Origin: an uncultured Armatimonadota bacterium
Lineage (GTDB): Bacteria > Armatimonadota > UBA5829 > DTJY01
Direction: 5' to 3'
Length of the DNA: 9,617 nucleotides
NCBI GenBank assembly: GCA_937875395.1
Contig: CALNCU010000122.1
Location: 1-9,617, forward strand
This document shows, piece after piece, positions 1 to 5,660 of this stretch (its first letter is position 1; every line of letters begins with the position of its first letter). Under the pieces are notes generated by a model, which worked only from the letters and a program-made list of their open reading frames with translations, searched no databases and had not been told where the DNA came from. The position numbers and the translations under genes are program-made.

Positions 1-34
1 GCACCTTCTCTGCAGCATGAGTTCTACCTTGCAT
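1..34 (-). CDS. 5' end of an ORF overlapping the polymerase-like gene (partial)
   Basis: On the minus strand the stop codon TGA of the Y-family gene (36-34) overlaps an ATG (34-32), giving TGATG. The frame from this ATG reads MQGRTHAAEKV and stays open to the window edge. A GGAGGAG stretch lies at about 50-44, a reasonable ribosome binding site distance, and a second ATG in the same frame lies at 40-38. Such overlaps usually mean translational coupling in an operon. In ImuB-type cassettes the next gene is often the error-prone polymerase DnaE2, but eleven residues cannot show that here. The identity is unknown and the call rests only on the overlap and the ribosome binding site. Confidence 0.35.
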   Translation of the reverse strand, partial: MQGRTHAAEKV

Positions 35-1209
35 CAGCATCGCATCTCCTCCGTGCCGAGTGCCCGGCAGTACATGAGCGCCTTAGGTCCAAAGCGGTGT
101 TGCAGAGTCTTAAAGAGCATCGGTATCCCGGCCCTCATCTGCGGGCCGCCAAGGAGCCCAAGCTGCACACCCTGCTCAAAGGAGAGGCTGCCGAGAGTGA
201 TTTTTACGGCCGCAACATCCTCGCCGTGCATCTGCTCCCGGAGCGTTCTTGCTGCCGCAAGGTGGAGGTCATGCGCCGCCGAGATGGGGGCTTTGGGCGT
301 GTGCGAAGCGCTCACCACCGTGCCTTCCGCAAAGGAGAGCGTTAGAGTAACCCTCCCGCATCTTCTTCTGCAACTCGCAAGCCTTGAAGAGAGGCTCTCG
401 CACATGCAAAACAGGTGCCTCTCCACTTCCGCAGGTTCGCACGGCGCATCCCCGTCAGGGGCAAAGGCATGCTCCTCGGTGATTGTGTCCGGCGGGTAGG
501 CTGGAAGAACCGGGTCAAAGTCTACTCCCGTCGCGAGCCTGCGGAACCTTGCCCCTGCGCCTCCAAACTGGCGGGAGAGCATCTCCTCAGGAATGGATGC
601 CAGATCCCCCACCGTGCGCACACCAAGGGTCTTAAGCCGCCTCTCCGTCTTCTCGCCTACCCCGGGCAGGCTGCCCACCGGGAGTATGGAAAGGAGCCTT
701 GCCTCCGACCCTTCCTGCACCTTAAGGCACGTGCCGGGCCTGCATCTTGCCGCCGCGGCACAGGATGCAAGCTTGCTCCCGGCGATCCCTGCACGAGCGT
801 AGAGACCCGTCTCCGAGCGTATCCTGCGCACCATGCCGCATGCCATGGTCATGGGAGGGCCGAAGAGGGCGGCAGAGCCTCCCAAGTCGAGATATGCCCT
901 GCCGGCCCCACAGGGCTCAAGGAGGGGAGTATATCCCGCAAGTATATCGAGCACCCTCTCCCATACCGTATTGTAGTAATCCCAGTCTGCGGAAAGGAAG
1001 ACGCCGTCCGGGCAGTAGTGCATGGCATGCCGCCTGGTCATATGCTCGCGGACGCCTTCCTTCGCGGCCTCGGGGGAGGCCGAGACAACGCTCTCCACGC
1101 TGCCGTAGACCTGCGTGACCACCACCGGCTTCCCGGCAAGCGCCTCATCCCTCAACTGCTCAATGGATGCGCAGAAGCCTGAAACATATAAGCACATTAC
1201 GGAACGCAT
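34..1209 (-). CDS. Y-family DNA polymerase homologue lacking catalytic residues (ImuB-like)
   Basis: The 391-aa protein has the full Y-family (DinB/UmuC) layout: an N-terminal palm start (residues 6-18, 'CLYVSGFCASIEQ'), 'GKPVVV' at 26-31, the 'AYLDLGG' strand at 105-111, 'AGIAGSKLASCAA' at 140-152, the helix-hairpin-helix 'LPGVGEKTERRLKTLGV' near 181-197, and a little-finger region to the C-terminus. Aligned by eye with Dpo4, the three metal-binding carboxylates are gone: D7 becomes Y8, D105 becomes G103 and E106 becomes R104. The steric-gate aromatic becomes C13. Family knowledge says such a protein cannot polymerise. ImuB, the adaptor of the SOS mutasome, is the known example, although typical ImuB is longer (about 500 aa). 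The ATG at 1209 puts the position-8 residue where Y-family proteins have it. The ribosome binding site GGGAGG is 13 nt upstream, rather far. A downstream in-frame ATG at 1197 is the alternative. SOS control is indicated by two LexA boxes. Confidence 0.87.
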   Translation of the reverse strand: MRSVMCLYVSGFCASIEQLRDEALAGKPVVVTQVYGSVESVVSASPEAAKEGVREHMTRRHAMHYCPDGVFLSADWDYYNTVWERVLDILAGYTPLLEPCGAGRAYLDLGGSAALFGPPMTMACGMVRRIRSETGLYARAGIAGSKLASCAAAARCRPGTCLKVQEGSEARLLSILPVGSLPGVGEKTERRLKTLGVRTVGDLASIPEEMLSRQFGGAGARFRRLATGVDFDPVLPAYPPDTITEEHAFAPDGDAPCEPAEVERHLFCMCESLSSRLASCRRRCGRVTLTLSFAEGTVVSASHTPKAPISAAHDLHLAAARTLREQMHGEDVAAVKITLGSLSFEQGVQLGLLGGPQMRAGIPMLFKTLQHRFGPKALMYCRALGTEEMRC

Positions 1210-1214
1210 GTTCG
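1201..1214 (-). promoter_or_regulatory. LexA (SOS) box over the start codon
   Basis: The minus strand reads CGAACATGCGTTCC, which fits the Bacillus-type LexA/DinR consensus CGAACRNRYGTTYC at every position. The core is the intact palindrome GAAC-N4-GTTC. It contains the ATG of the Y-family gene (1209-1207), so bound repressor would sit across the start of the coding sequence, about 40 bp downstream of the expected transcription start. Confidence 0.82.
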
Positions 1215-1255
1215 GTGTGCAACCTCCCGGGGAATAGTACGCTTGGTATGTTTGT

Positions 1256-1285
1256 ATTATAGTAACCCAACATACGTTCTGTCAA
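1256..1285 (-). promoter_or_regulatory. sigma-70-type promoter of the Y-family gene
   Basis: On the minus strand TTGACA (1285-1280) and TATAAT (1261-1256) are both exact consensus hexamers, separated by 18 bp. Transcription should start near 1249, leaving a 5' leader of about 40 nt that carries the GGGAGG ribosome binding site. Such a strong core promoter fits a gene that is silent until a repressor leaves. Confidence 0.85.
1267..1280 (-). promoter_or_regulatory. second, weaker LexA-like box inside the promoter spacer
   Basis: The minus strand reads AGAACGTATGTTGG: GAAC-GTAT-GTT with one mismatch in the last core base. It lies wholly between the -35 and -10 hexamers of the Y-family gene promoter, except for one base shared with the -35. 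Its centre is 66 bp (a little over six helical turns) from the centre of the start-codon box, so both could be bound on nearly the same face of the DNA. Confidence 0.62.
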
Positions 1286-1350
1286 TATTCTACGGGCCGA
1301 ACGCACATCTATACCTTAGACCTGCATTCGGAGGCTGTAGGCTCTCTACT

Positions 1351-1392
1351 AAAAAAGGGAGAGCGTTCCTGCTAATCAACGCTCCCCCTTTT
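1351..1392 (-). terminator. intrinsic terminator of the candidate small RNA
   Basis: AAGGGGGAGCGTT (minus strand, 1390-1378) pairs with AACGCTCTCCCTT (1367-1355) across a 10-nt loop, followed by a run of six T (1356-1351). On the minus strand all 13 pairs form, one of them G-U. On the plus strand the same position is an A-C mismatch, which favours the minus orientation. It also separates upstream transcription from the LexA-controlled promoter. Confidence 0.82.
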
Positions 1393-1562
1393 CCTTGGAT
1401 GGTACTGCTCATCGCAGCCAGGACTCTTATGGAATCCAGCCGGCCGGTAAGCTGCTTGGCTTCCAGCCAAGACCACTCAGGTGCTCTACCCTAAAAGGCG
1501 TACATGTGCTGTATCCAGCGCTCCGTGTGCGCCTGCGATGTTGCTCGATCACAGTAACATGT
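1351..1562 (-). ncRNA. candidate small structured RNA, about 210 nt, no family recognised
   Basis: A promoter, a foldable body and an intrinsic terminator lie in line on the minus strand with no credible ORF. The 5' part folds into a long imperfect hairpin: TACATGT at 1563-1557 pairs with ACATGTA at 1507-1501, and GCGC-N7-GCGC forms the tip. The middle contains CTTGGCT-GGA-AGCCAAG (1471-1455), a 7-bp stem with a 3-nt loop. Then GCAGC pairs with GCTGC around an inner GGATTC-CATAA-GAGTCC hairpin. GTGGT and ACCAT can close these as a multi-branch junction. The 3' end is the terminator. I checked it by eye against 6S, tmRNA, SRP and RNase P signatures and common riboswitches and found no match. 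The folds are hand-drawn, not computed. Confidence 0.6.
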
Positions 1563-1566
1563 AGGC

Positions 1567-1595
1567 ATTTTATAACCTGCACCCATAGAAGTCAA
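1567..1595 (-). promoter_or_regulatory. promoter of the candidate small RNA
   Basis: The minus strand has TTGACT (1595-1590, five of six consensus bases), 17 bp, then TAAAAT (1572-1567, five of six). An overlapping TATAAA sits two bases upstream. The start is expected near 1562-1560. No ribosome binding site plus ORF follows, which supports a non-coding transcript. Confidence 0.65.
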
Positions 1596-1599
1596 TCGT

Positions 1600-1959
1600 A
1601 AATCTGTGCAGAGTGAGTGCCGTAGACTATAAAAAACTCCATCCTGCCCGCCCGCGTAGGCCGTTGAGTAAGGGGTCGTAGTCTTTCCCTCATGGGAGAA
1701 GGCCCTAAATAGGTGATCCGGCTGTTTTTTGCTGCCTTTTACTCGTAAACATGCATCTGGCTGGCGGCGTGAGGCGCGATTCCGCTGGCAAGCAATCCTT
1801 AAGTGAATGCGCTCTGAATGGGGTGTAATTGATGGGTGATTTGAAAGTCTGAGCTTCTTCTTTTCTATCAACTGCCTGCCCAAGAACTCCAGTTTTATGG
1901 GTTTATCAAAGATCTTTAGCCGGTCTGGCCTCACACACCATTTCTCCCCCTGGAGCTTA
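1600..1959. other. 360 bp without a supportable gene
   Basis: This lies between the zinc-finger gene and the small-RNA promoter. A long open frame exists on the minus strand, but it has no ribosome binding site, overlaps the zinc-finger gene, and has an irregular composition rich in Arg, Ser and His. A short CTCC-AGG-GGAG hairpin follows the zinc-finger gene stop (about 1952-1940) without a T run. It may be decayed coding sequence or a long 3' untranslated region. Confidence 0.4.
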
Positions 1960-2478
1960 CTATGAACGAACAGCAAACCAATCTGCTGCACATCGGGCGG
2001 AGCAGAAGTGGATGACCTTTTCTCCCTGCGGATGCACTCTGTATGATCCCTCACCACATGTCGGCTTCCCACAACCCAAGCACGGCTTCCCGTGCATCTT
2101 ATTTGAGTTCACCTCGTCTCGAAACATGGCGACACTCCAGCTACCTGCATGAGCGGCAGTAAGCCACATCTTGGCATCGTCAGTACCGGCTGCTGCTCTA
2201 TAGTGGCCCCACTTCATATCGCACATTCCTCGCAAGTCTTCCGGAATCTTATCAGCGACCCAGGCGATCTGTCTTACCGTGTCGCACTGCACACTGATCC
2301 TCGCTTCCAGGCCCTCAAGCAGCCACCGAGGATAGTCGCTAACGCCCGGCTCCTTAAGTTCATTGACACTATCGCCCAACAGCCACTTTTTCTCGGATTC
2401 CGGTGCGTCCTTCCACTTGCCGACGATGTCCTCGATGATCTCTTCCTGAGTTGGGCTGGAAGTTTCGTCCTGCGCCAT
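1960..2478 (-). CDS. hypothetical helical protein with C-terminal TRASH/MYM-like zinc finger
   Basis: The 172-aa protein is read from the ATG at 2478, which follows GGAGGAGG by a short spacer. A longer frame upstream runs through the promoter and is unlikely. Residues 10-45 are acidic and helical. Residues 68-122 ('IAWVADKIPEDLRG...WLTAAHAGSWSVAMFRDEV') have the cadence of a helical module seen in phage and island proteins, where 'swshY', 'wL..A' and 'wSv..lR' recur; I cite this from memory. The C-terminus has CLGCG (C133, C136), C141, and HFCSARC (H157, C159, C163). A CX2C followed by FCSxxC is typical of TRASH/MYM zinc fingers, used for metal sensing or for binding protein or DNA. No membrane segment or signal peptide is present. 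The function is unknown; a DNA-associated or regulatory role is an inference. Confidence 0.72.
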   Translation of the reverse strand: MAQDETSSPTQEEIIEDIVGKWKDAPESEKKWLLGDSVNELKEPGVSDYPRWLLEGLEARISVQCDTVRQIAWVADKIPEDLRGMCDMKWGHYRAAAGTDDAKMWLTAAHAGSWSVAMFRDEVNSNKMHGKPCLGCGKPTCGEGSYRVHPQGEKVIHFCSARCAADWFAVRS

Positions 2479-2512
2479 CTCTACCTCCTCCCTGCAATCA
2501 ACCAACTGGCCT

Positions 2513-2541
2513 ATTATAGCACGACCTGAAGGCGGTATCAG
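2513..2541 (-). promoter_or_regulatory. promoter of the zinc-finger gene
   Basis: The minus strand shows an extended -10, TGC-TATAAT (exact TATAAT at 2518-2513), and a weaker -35, CTGATA (2541-2536, four of six), with a 17-bp spacer. It lies 35 bp upstream of the ATG at 2478, with the ribosome binding site between. Confidence 0.72.
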
Positions 2542-2552
2542 TACACGTGTAC
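2541..2552. promoter_or_regulatory. 12-bp perfect palindrome at the -35, possible operator
   Basis: GTACACGTGTAC is its own reverse complement and overlaps the outer base of the -35. It shares ACACGTG with the inverted repeat at the helicase promoter (3342-3358). A dimeric regulator would fit; which one is unknown. Confidence 0.45.
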
Positions 2553-2586
2553 GCAAGTTATTTAAAATATCTCACTCACCACTAAT

Positions 2587-2638
2587 ACCAGGCTGGTCCA
2601 TTTCTGTCACAGAAGCCGTTTCTTGGGCCTCTGAGGCC
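2587..2638. repeat. cluster of three short odd-length palindromes
   Basis: ACCAG-G-CTGGT (2587-2597), CTGT-C-ACAG (2604-2612) and GGCCTC-T-GAGGCC (2626-2638) sit within 52 bp, upstream of the zinc-finger gene promoter and just outside the IS200 right end. Their arms do not share a sequence. They could be operators or chance. Confidence 0.3.
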
Positions 2639-2660
2639 GGTTTGCTGGCAAGTCAGAGTA

Positions 2661-2679
2661 CCACCGGCAAAGCCGGTGG
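2661..2679. repeat. IS200 right-end hairpin
   Basis: CCACCGGC-AAA-GCCGGTGG is a perfect 8-bp stem with a 3-nt loop, downstream of tnpA. It matches the left-end hairpin in stem length, loop length and core sequence, as expected for the transposase recognition structures. Confidence 0.8.
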
Positions 2680-2693
2680 CTTGATAATGTGAA

Positions 2694-2706
2694 CCGCTCA
2701 AAGCGG
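2694..2706. repeat. second hairpin in the IS200 right end
   Basis: CCGCT-CAA-AGCGG is a 5-bp stem with a 3-nt loop, 14 bp inside the right-end hairpin. It may be a subterminal element or part of a 3' RNA structure. Confidence 0.45.
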
Positions 2707-2728
2707 ATTACTTGCTCTTAAGGTTTGC

Positions 2729-2744
2729 GCCTCCTAAAGGAGGC
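2729..2744 (-). repeat. hairpin at the tnpA stop codon
   Basis: GCCTCC-TTTA-GGAGGC on the minus strand overlaps the last base of the TAG stop (2746-2744). There is no T run after it, so it is not a clear intrinsic terminator. It could limit read-through or protect the mRNA end. Confidence 0.5.
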
Positions 2745-3175
2745 TATGGTATCAGGTTCAGTTGATCCAGACGTTGATCTTCTCGCTCTTGGCGCTGTAT
2801 GTACTCGCGAATTGCATCCTCATCTTTGCCGATGGTGGATACGAAATATCCACGTGCCCAGAAGTGCTCTCCTATAAAGTTGCGCATCTTCTTGCCATAT
2901 GTCCGTGCTATATAAATTGCACTTTTGCCTTTGATGTATCCGATCACCTGTGCTACCGAATATTTCGGCGGTATGTTGATCAGCATGTGTACATGGTCTG
3001 GTTGTAGACTCCCTGTCTCGATCCGGTATTCTTTATGCCTGGCAAGGTCTACAAATATTGGACTCAAGCCTTTGTATATCTGGCTGTAAAACACCTTTCG
3101 TCGATACTTGGGAATGAATACTACATGGTATTTACATTCCCAGCGTGTATGCGATAGACTTGCATAGTCGTCCAT
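2744..3175 (-). CDS. tnpA: IS200-type transposase TnpA (Y1 HUH)
   Basis: The 143-aa protein is full length for IS200 TnpA. Residues 61-63 in 'PDHVHMLINIPP' are the HUH metal-binding pair (H61, H63). Tyr125 in 'IREYIQRQE' is the expected catalytic tyrosine, with the usual following Gln. The start 'SLSHTRWECKYHVVFIPKYRRKVF' is typical of the family. The enzyme cuts and joins single-stranded DNA through a phosphotyrosine link and works as a dimer. AAAGGAG lies six bases before the ATG, an efficient ribosome binding site. All catalytic residues are present, so the copy may be active. No inhibitory upstream hairpin over the ribosome binding site was evident. Confidence 0.95.
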   Translation of the reverse strand: MDDYASLSHTRWECKYHVVFIPKYRRKVFYSQIYKGLSPIFVDLARHKEYRIETGSLQPDHVHMLINIPPKYSVAQVIGYIKGKSAIYIARTYGKKMRNFIGEHFWARGYFVSTIGKDEDAIREYIQRQEREDQRLDQLNLIP

Positions 3176-3255
3176 CTTCTTCTCCTTTCACGAGCCTTGG
3201 GCGGTTCATGAAATAGAATGATGGACGACTCCCGTAATTGTCAAACTCCAGGAGT

Positions 3256-3274
3256 CCCCCGGCAGAGCCGGGGG
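3256..3274. repeat. IS200 left-end hairpin
   Basis: CCCCCGGC-AGA-GCCGGGGG is a perfect 8-bp stem with a 3-nt loop, 80 bp upstream of the tnpA start. It mirrors the right-end hairpin. The sequence GGTAAAC borders its outer side on the minus strand and may contain the guide or cleavage motif. Confidence 0.8.
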
Positions 3275-3341
3275 TTTACCTGATTAATTAACTATAAGCA
3301 CGGTTGCTCGCTGCTGGCACATCCATCAGGCTTTTGCCTGG

Positions 3342-3358
3342 CAGTGACACGTGCACTG
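3342..3358. promoter_or_regulatory. inverted repeat over the helicase -35, possible operator
   Basis: CAGTG-N7-CACTG covers the -35 and contains ACACGTG, also found in the palindrome at the zinc-finger gene promoter (2541-2552). Repression or co-regulation of the two outward genes by one factor is possible but unproven. A CAGGC-TTTT-GCCTG hairpin lies just upstream (3327-3340). Confidence 0.42.
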
Positions 3359-3373
3359 TAAAGCTGGTATACT
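3344..3373 (+). promoter_or_regulatory. promoter of the helicase gene
   Basis: GTGACA (3344-3349, five of six), an 18-bp spacer, and TATACT (3368-3373, five of six) preceded by TGG, an extended -10. The start would fall near 3380, giving a leader of under 30 nt before the ATG at 3408. Confidence 0.68.
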
Positions 3374-3407
3374 CAGCCGTGCCTATTATGGAGACTAGTT
3401 AAAGCAG

Positions 3408-5276
3408 ATGAAACCTGATCCACAGGAACTGCAAAAGATCATAGCGAATACCGATGGCCCGCAGGTGATTAATGCCGGTCCGGGTACTGGCAAAACAGAG
3501 GTGGTAGCCTCCCGAGTAGCTTATCTGATAAACGACAAGGGCATATTTCCCAGACGGATAATGTGCGTAACCTTCACTAATAACGCCGCAGACGAAATGA
3601 AGGAACGAATTGCGAACTATACCAATGCAAATATCTCGGCAATGTTGGTGGGCACATTTCACTCGATCTGTGGGCATATACTGGGAGAATACAACCACCG
3701 AAGGCTGATAATACCGGGCTTCAAGATTTTGTCAGAATCAGAGGCCTATTGGTGTTTAAAATCCGCCCTCTCTAAAGACGCATCGCCTGTGGAGACAGAA
3801 TCAATAGCAGAAGAGATTTCCAGGTTCAAGCGCTCCATGACGGGCCTGGATGCTTACGCCAGATCTCTGCCTGACCCGGAGCAGGCTGCCAGATTCAAGA
3901 AACTCTACAAGCTCTACCAAAAGCAATTACTTCTGGCCGATAGCTATGACTTCGACGATCTGACCAGGGAAGCAGTCCTGAGCCTTCAGAAAGATCGGCA
4001 ACTGCTCACGAAGATCGCAACAGGATTCTCGTACATATTTGTAGATGAATACCAGGATGCCTCCCACGCTGAAGCCAGTCTGGTAAGACTGCTGTATACG
4101 GGCTGCCCAAACCTATGCGTGGTGGGTGATTCAAGGCAGGCGATCTTCGGCTGGCGCGGAGCTGACCCCCGCCTCATCGAGCAATTCAAAAAATTGCACA
4201 GAGGCACAATCTCCCATAAGCTATGCATAAACCACCGATCCACGAAGCAAATCGTCGAAACAAGTAACCGCCTGATGGCCGCCAGCACAAACCGACATAG
4301 AAGTATTAGTACACCCGCTGGAGCATCTGATGGCAAGGTAACTGTAACTTCCTATGCCAATGAACGCAAAGAGGCAGACGGTATAGCCAGCCTTATTGAA
4401 ACGCTGACAGGATCGGGCACAAAGAATTCTGCCATCGCCATACTATTCAGGATAAAAGCCTTAGCACGACCCATAGAGACGGCCCTGATAGCCAGGAGAA
4501 TCCCATATGCGCTCGATGATGACCACAATGCTGCGTATTATAACCTGCCAGAGGTCCGCTCCGTCATAAACCTGTTGAAACTTGCGAACAATCCTGGTGA
4601 CGATGAAGCTGCTCAGAACCTGCTGCGCACCCTGTGGAGCCGGTTCGATAGCAAAGTAATTGACAAACTGATAGATTCAATAGGAGGCACTGGCCTGCTC
4701 TCCGCACTCCACACAAATGTCCAGCCCGAGGGGGTTTCATCTGTAAAGTGGGATTCGTTTCACCACCTTGTTACAGACGCAGACAGTCTTCGAGTTACCA
4801 TGTCAGCGGCCTGTACCACCGCTGACATGGTCGAGACTGCAAGTAGATGCTGGAGCATGAAGAGATTTATAAAGAACTCATCTGATGCAGAGGAGAAAGA
4901 AGGAAGTCTTCAGGACTTACATAAGATTGCTCTGCAGTATACAGGCCCGGCGCCAGCCGGGGTTCAGAGGCTCATACAAACCTTCGACCAGTACCTTGCA
5001 GCAGGGAGTGATGAGCTCCAGCTGATGACTATTCATAAGTCCAAAGGCAAGTCATTCGAAACAGTGTTCATGCCGGCGATGGAAGAGGGCTGCCTACCAT
5101 GCAGAACTGGTTCATCAAACGGTGACCTAGAAGAAGAGAGACGGATCTGCTATGTCGGTATGACCAGAGCTGCCAGCAGTCTGTACCTGAGCTATTGTGT
5201 TAAGCGTACATCCCAGGGCAGATTATGCAAGAGAAAGAAATCCAGCTTCCTGGATGATATGGCAATCGGGAAATAA
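3408..5276 (+). CDS. UvrD/PcrA/Rep-like SF1A DNA helicase
   Basis: The 622-aa protein carries every SF1A motif in order: Walker A 'GPGTGKT' (24-30), motif Ia 'VTFTNNAADEM' (54-64), 'VGTFHS' (81-86), Walker B 'VDEYQD' (212-217), motif III 'GDSRQAIFGWRGAD' (240-253), motif IV 'INHRS' (274-278), motif V 'MTIHKSKGKSFETVF' (540-554) and motif VI 'EEERRICYVGMTRA' (575-588). These indicate ATP-driven 3'-5' translocation and unwinding. It is about 100 residues shorter than UvrD or PcrA (around 720) and lacks their C-terminal RNA-polymerase-binding tail. Motif III reads SRQAIF where UvrD has DDQSIY. The ribosome binding site is weak (GGAG 14 nt upstream). It stands alone in its transcription unit, so repair, element replication or conflict roles remain open. 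Confidence 0.93.
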   Translation: MKPDPQELQKIIANTDGPQVINAGPGTGKTEVVASRVAYLINDKGIFPRRIMCVTFTNNAADEMKERIANYTNANISAMLVGTFHSICGHILGEYNHRRLIIPGFKILSESEAYWCLKSALSKDASPVETESIAEEISRFKRSMTGLDAYARSLPDPEQAARFKKLYKLYQKQLLLADSYDFDDLTREAVLSLQKDRQLLTKIATGFSYIFVDEYQDASHAEASLVRLLYTGCPNLCVVGDSRQAIFGWRGADPRLIEQFKKLHRGTISHKLCINHRSTKQIVETSNRLMAASTNRHRSISTPAGASDGKVTVTSYANERKEADGIASLIETLTGSGTKNSAIAILFRIKALARPIETALIARRIPYALDDDHNAAYYNLPEVRSVINLLKLANNPGDDEAAQNLLRTLWSRFDSKVIDKLIDSIGGTGLLSALHTNVQPEGVSSVKWDSFHHLVTDADSLRVTMSAACTTADMVETASRCWSMKRFIKNSSDAEEKEGSLQDLHKIALQYTGPAPAGVQRLIQTFDQYLAAGSDELQLMTIHKSKGKSFETVFMPAMEEGCLPCRTGSSNGDLEEERRICYVGMTRAASSLYLSYCVKRTSQGRLCKRKKSSFLDDMAIGK

Positions 5277-5411
5277 GTGCCGGAAGCAATGGCCAGGCTG
5301 AGTGCCCTGCCCGAAACTGTCTTCGGGCCGTCCAATCCGCATGTTGGCAGTCGGGCACGGTACATCCTCCTACATGGCGAGTTATGATATCTCAAATACG
5401 GTAGTCTGTAC

Positions 5412-5440
5412 CACTGCCGGCAAACAGTTTGCGGTCAGTG
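5412..5440. repeat. 29-nt imperfect hairpin
   Basis: CACTG (5412-5416) pairs with CAGTG (5436-5440), and GCAAA pairs with TTTGC around a CAG loop. The two stems are separated by a 3-by-3 internal loop in which only the middle bases pair. In total 11 of 13 positions are complementary. Confidence 0.5.
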
Positions 5441-5563
5441 CGTGAGGAATAAGTTCGGCCGGCAGCCCAGCCGCCTGGCATCTTTGTCAATATACCGAGG
5501 AGTCTCCGCCTGTTCGCCAGGCGCCAGGGAGCATACCACCAGAAATTATATCACCAGGCAACT

Positions 5564-5613
5564 TGCGGCTGGCTGGAGAAATGGCCTTCAGTGCGGCGAA
5601 ATTGCCAGCCGCA
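5564..5613. repeat. 10-bp perfect inverted repeat
   Basis: TGCGGCTGGC at 5564-5573 and GCCAGCCGCA at 5604-5613 are perfect reverse complements across 30 bp. A similar but distinct 8-bp pair lies just before it (5472-5523). Confidence 0.6.
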
Positions 5614-5660
5614 GGAAGAGTAGCCGGGCCTCCCGATGGTCGGCCTCATTACCCAGAAAA

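Larger units (their letters stand above)
2651..3284 (-). mobile_element. IS200-type insertion sequence (IS200/IS605 family, tnpA only)
   Basis: The element holds one gene, a Y1 HUH transposase, flanked by hairpins of the same design at both ends: an 8-bp stem with a 3-nt loop and a shared CCGGC/GCCGG core. No tnpB is present, so it is the minimal IS200 type. This family moves as single-stranded circles, recognising the end hairpins and cutting next to short target motifs, and it makes no target duplication. The exact ends therefore cannot be fixed from one copy, and the boundaries given are approximate. It lies between two outward-facing promoters and disrupts no gene I can see. Confidence 0.85.
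5277..5660. other. gene-free stretch with a series of inverted repeats
   Basis: No ORF here has a ribosome binding site or recognisable protein. Four inverted repeats follow each other: GCCCGAA/TTCGGGC (5309-5328), a 29-nt hairpin of 11 pairs in 13 (5412-5440), CGCCTGGC/GCCAGGCG (5472-5479 with 5516-5523), and TGCGGCTGGC/GCCAGCCGCA (5564-5573 with 5604-5613). The first could serve as a terminator for the helicase gene but has no T run, and its left arm can instead pair with TCGGGCA at 5351-5357. Confidence 0.55.

Noticed and set aside
415..1182. Long plus-strand open frame opposite the Y-family gene
   Set aside because: It is a shadow of the high-GC Y-family gene, rich in Arg, Pro and Gly, without family motifs.
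1297..1310. A third LexA-like half site (CGAAC)
   Set aside because: Only the left half matches; the right half has no GTTC.
1351..1562. 6S RNA, SRP RNA, tmRNA or RNase P RNA
   Set aside because: The 5' and 3' ends do not pair as in 6S, and the conserved motifs of the other families were not found by eye. A covariance search would settle it.
1491..2072. Minus-strand open frame of 193 codons
   Set aside because: It has no ribosome binding site, overlaps the zinc-finger gene, contains the small-RNA promoter, and has an irregular composition with no recognisable motif.
2651..3284. IS605-type element with TnpB and guide RNA
   Set aside because: There is no tnpB reading frame between or beside the end hairpins; only tnpA is present.
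3408..5276. Gabija or another known helicase-based defence system
   Set aside because: There is no GajA-like nuclease or other known partner next to the helicase; the helicase alone does not define a system.
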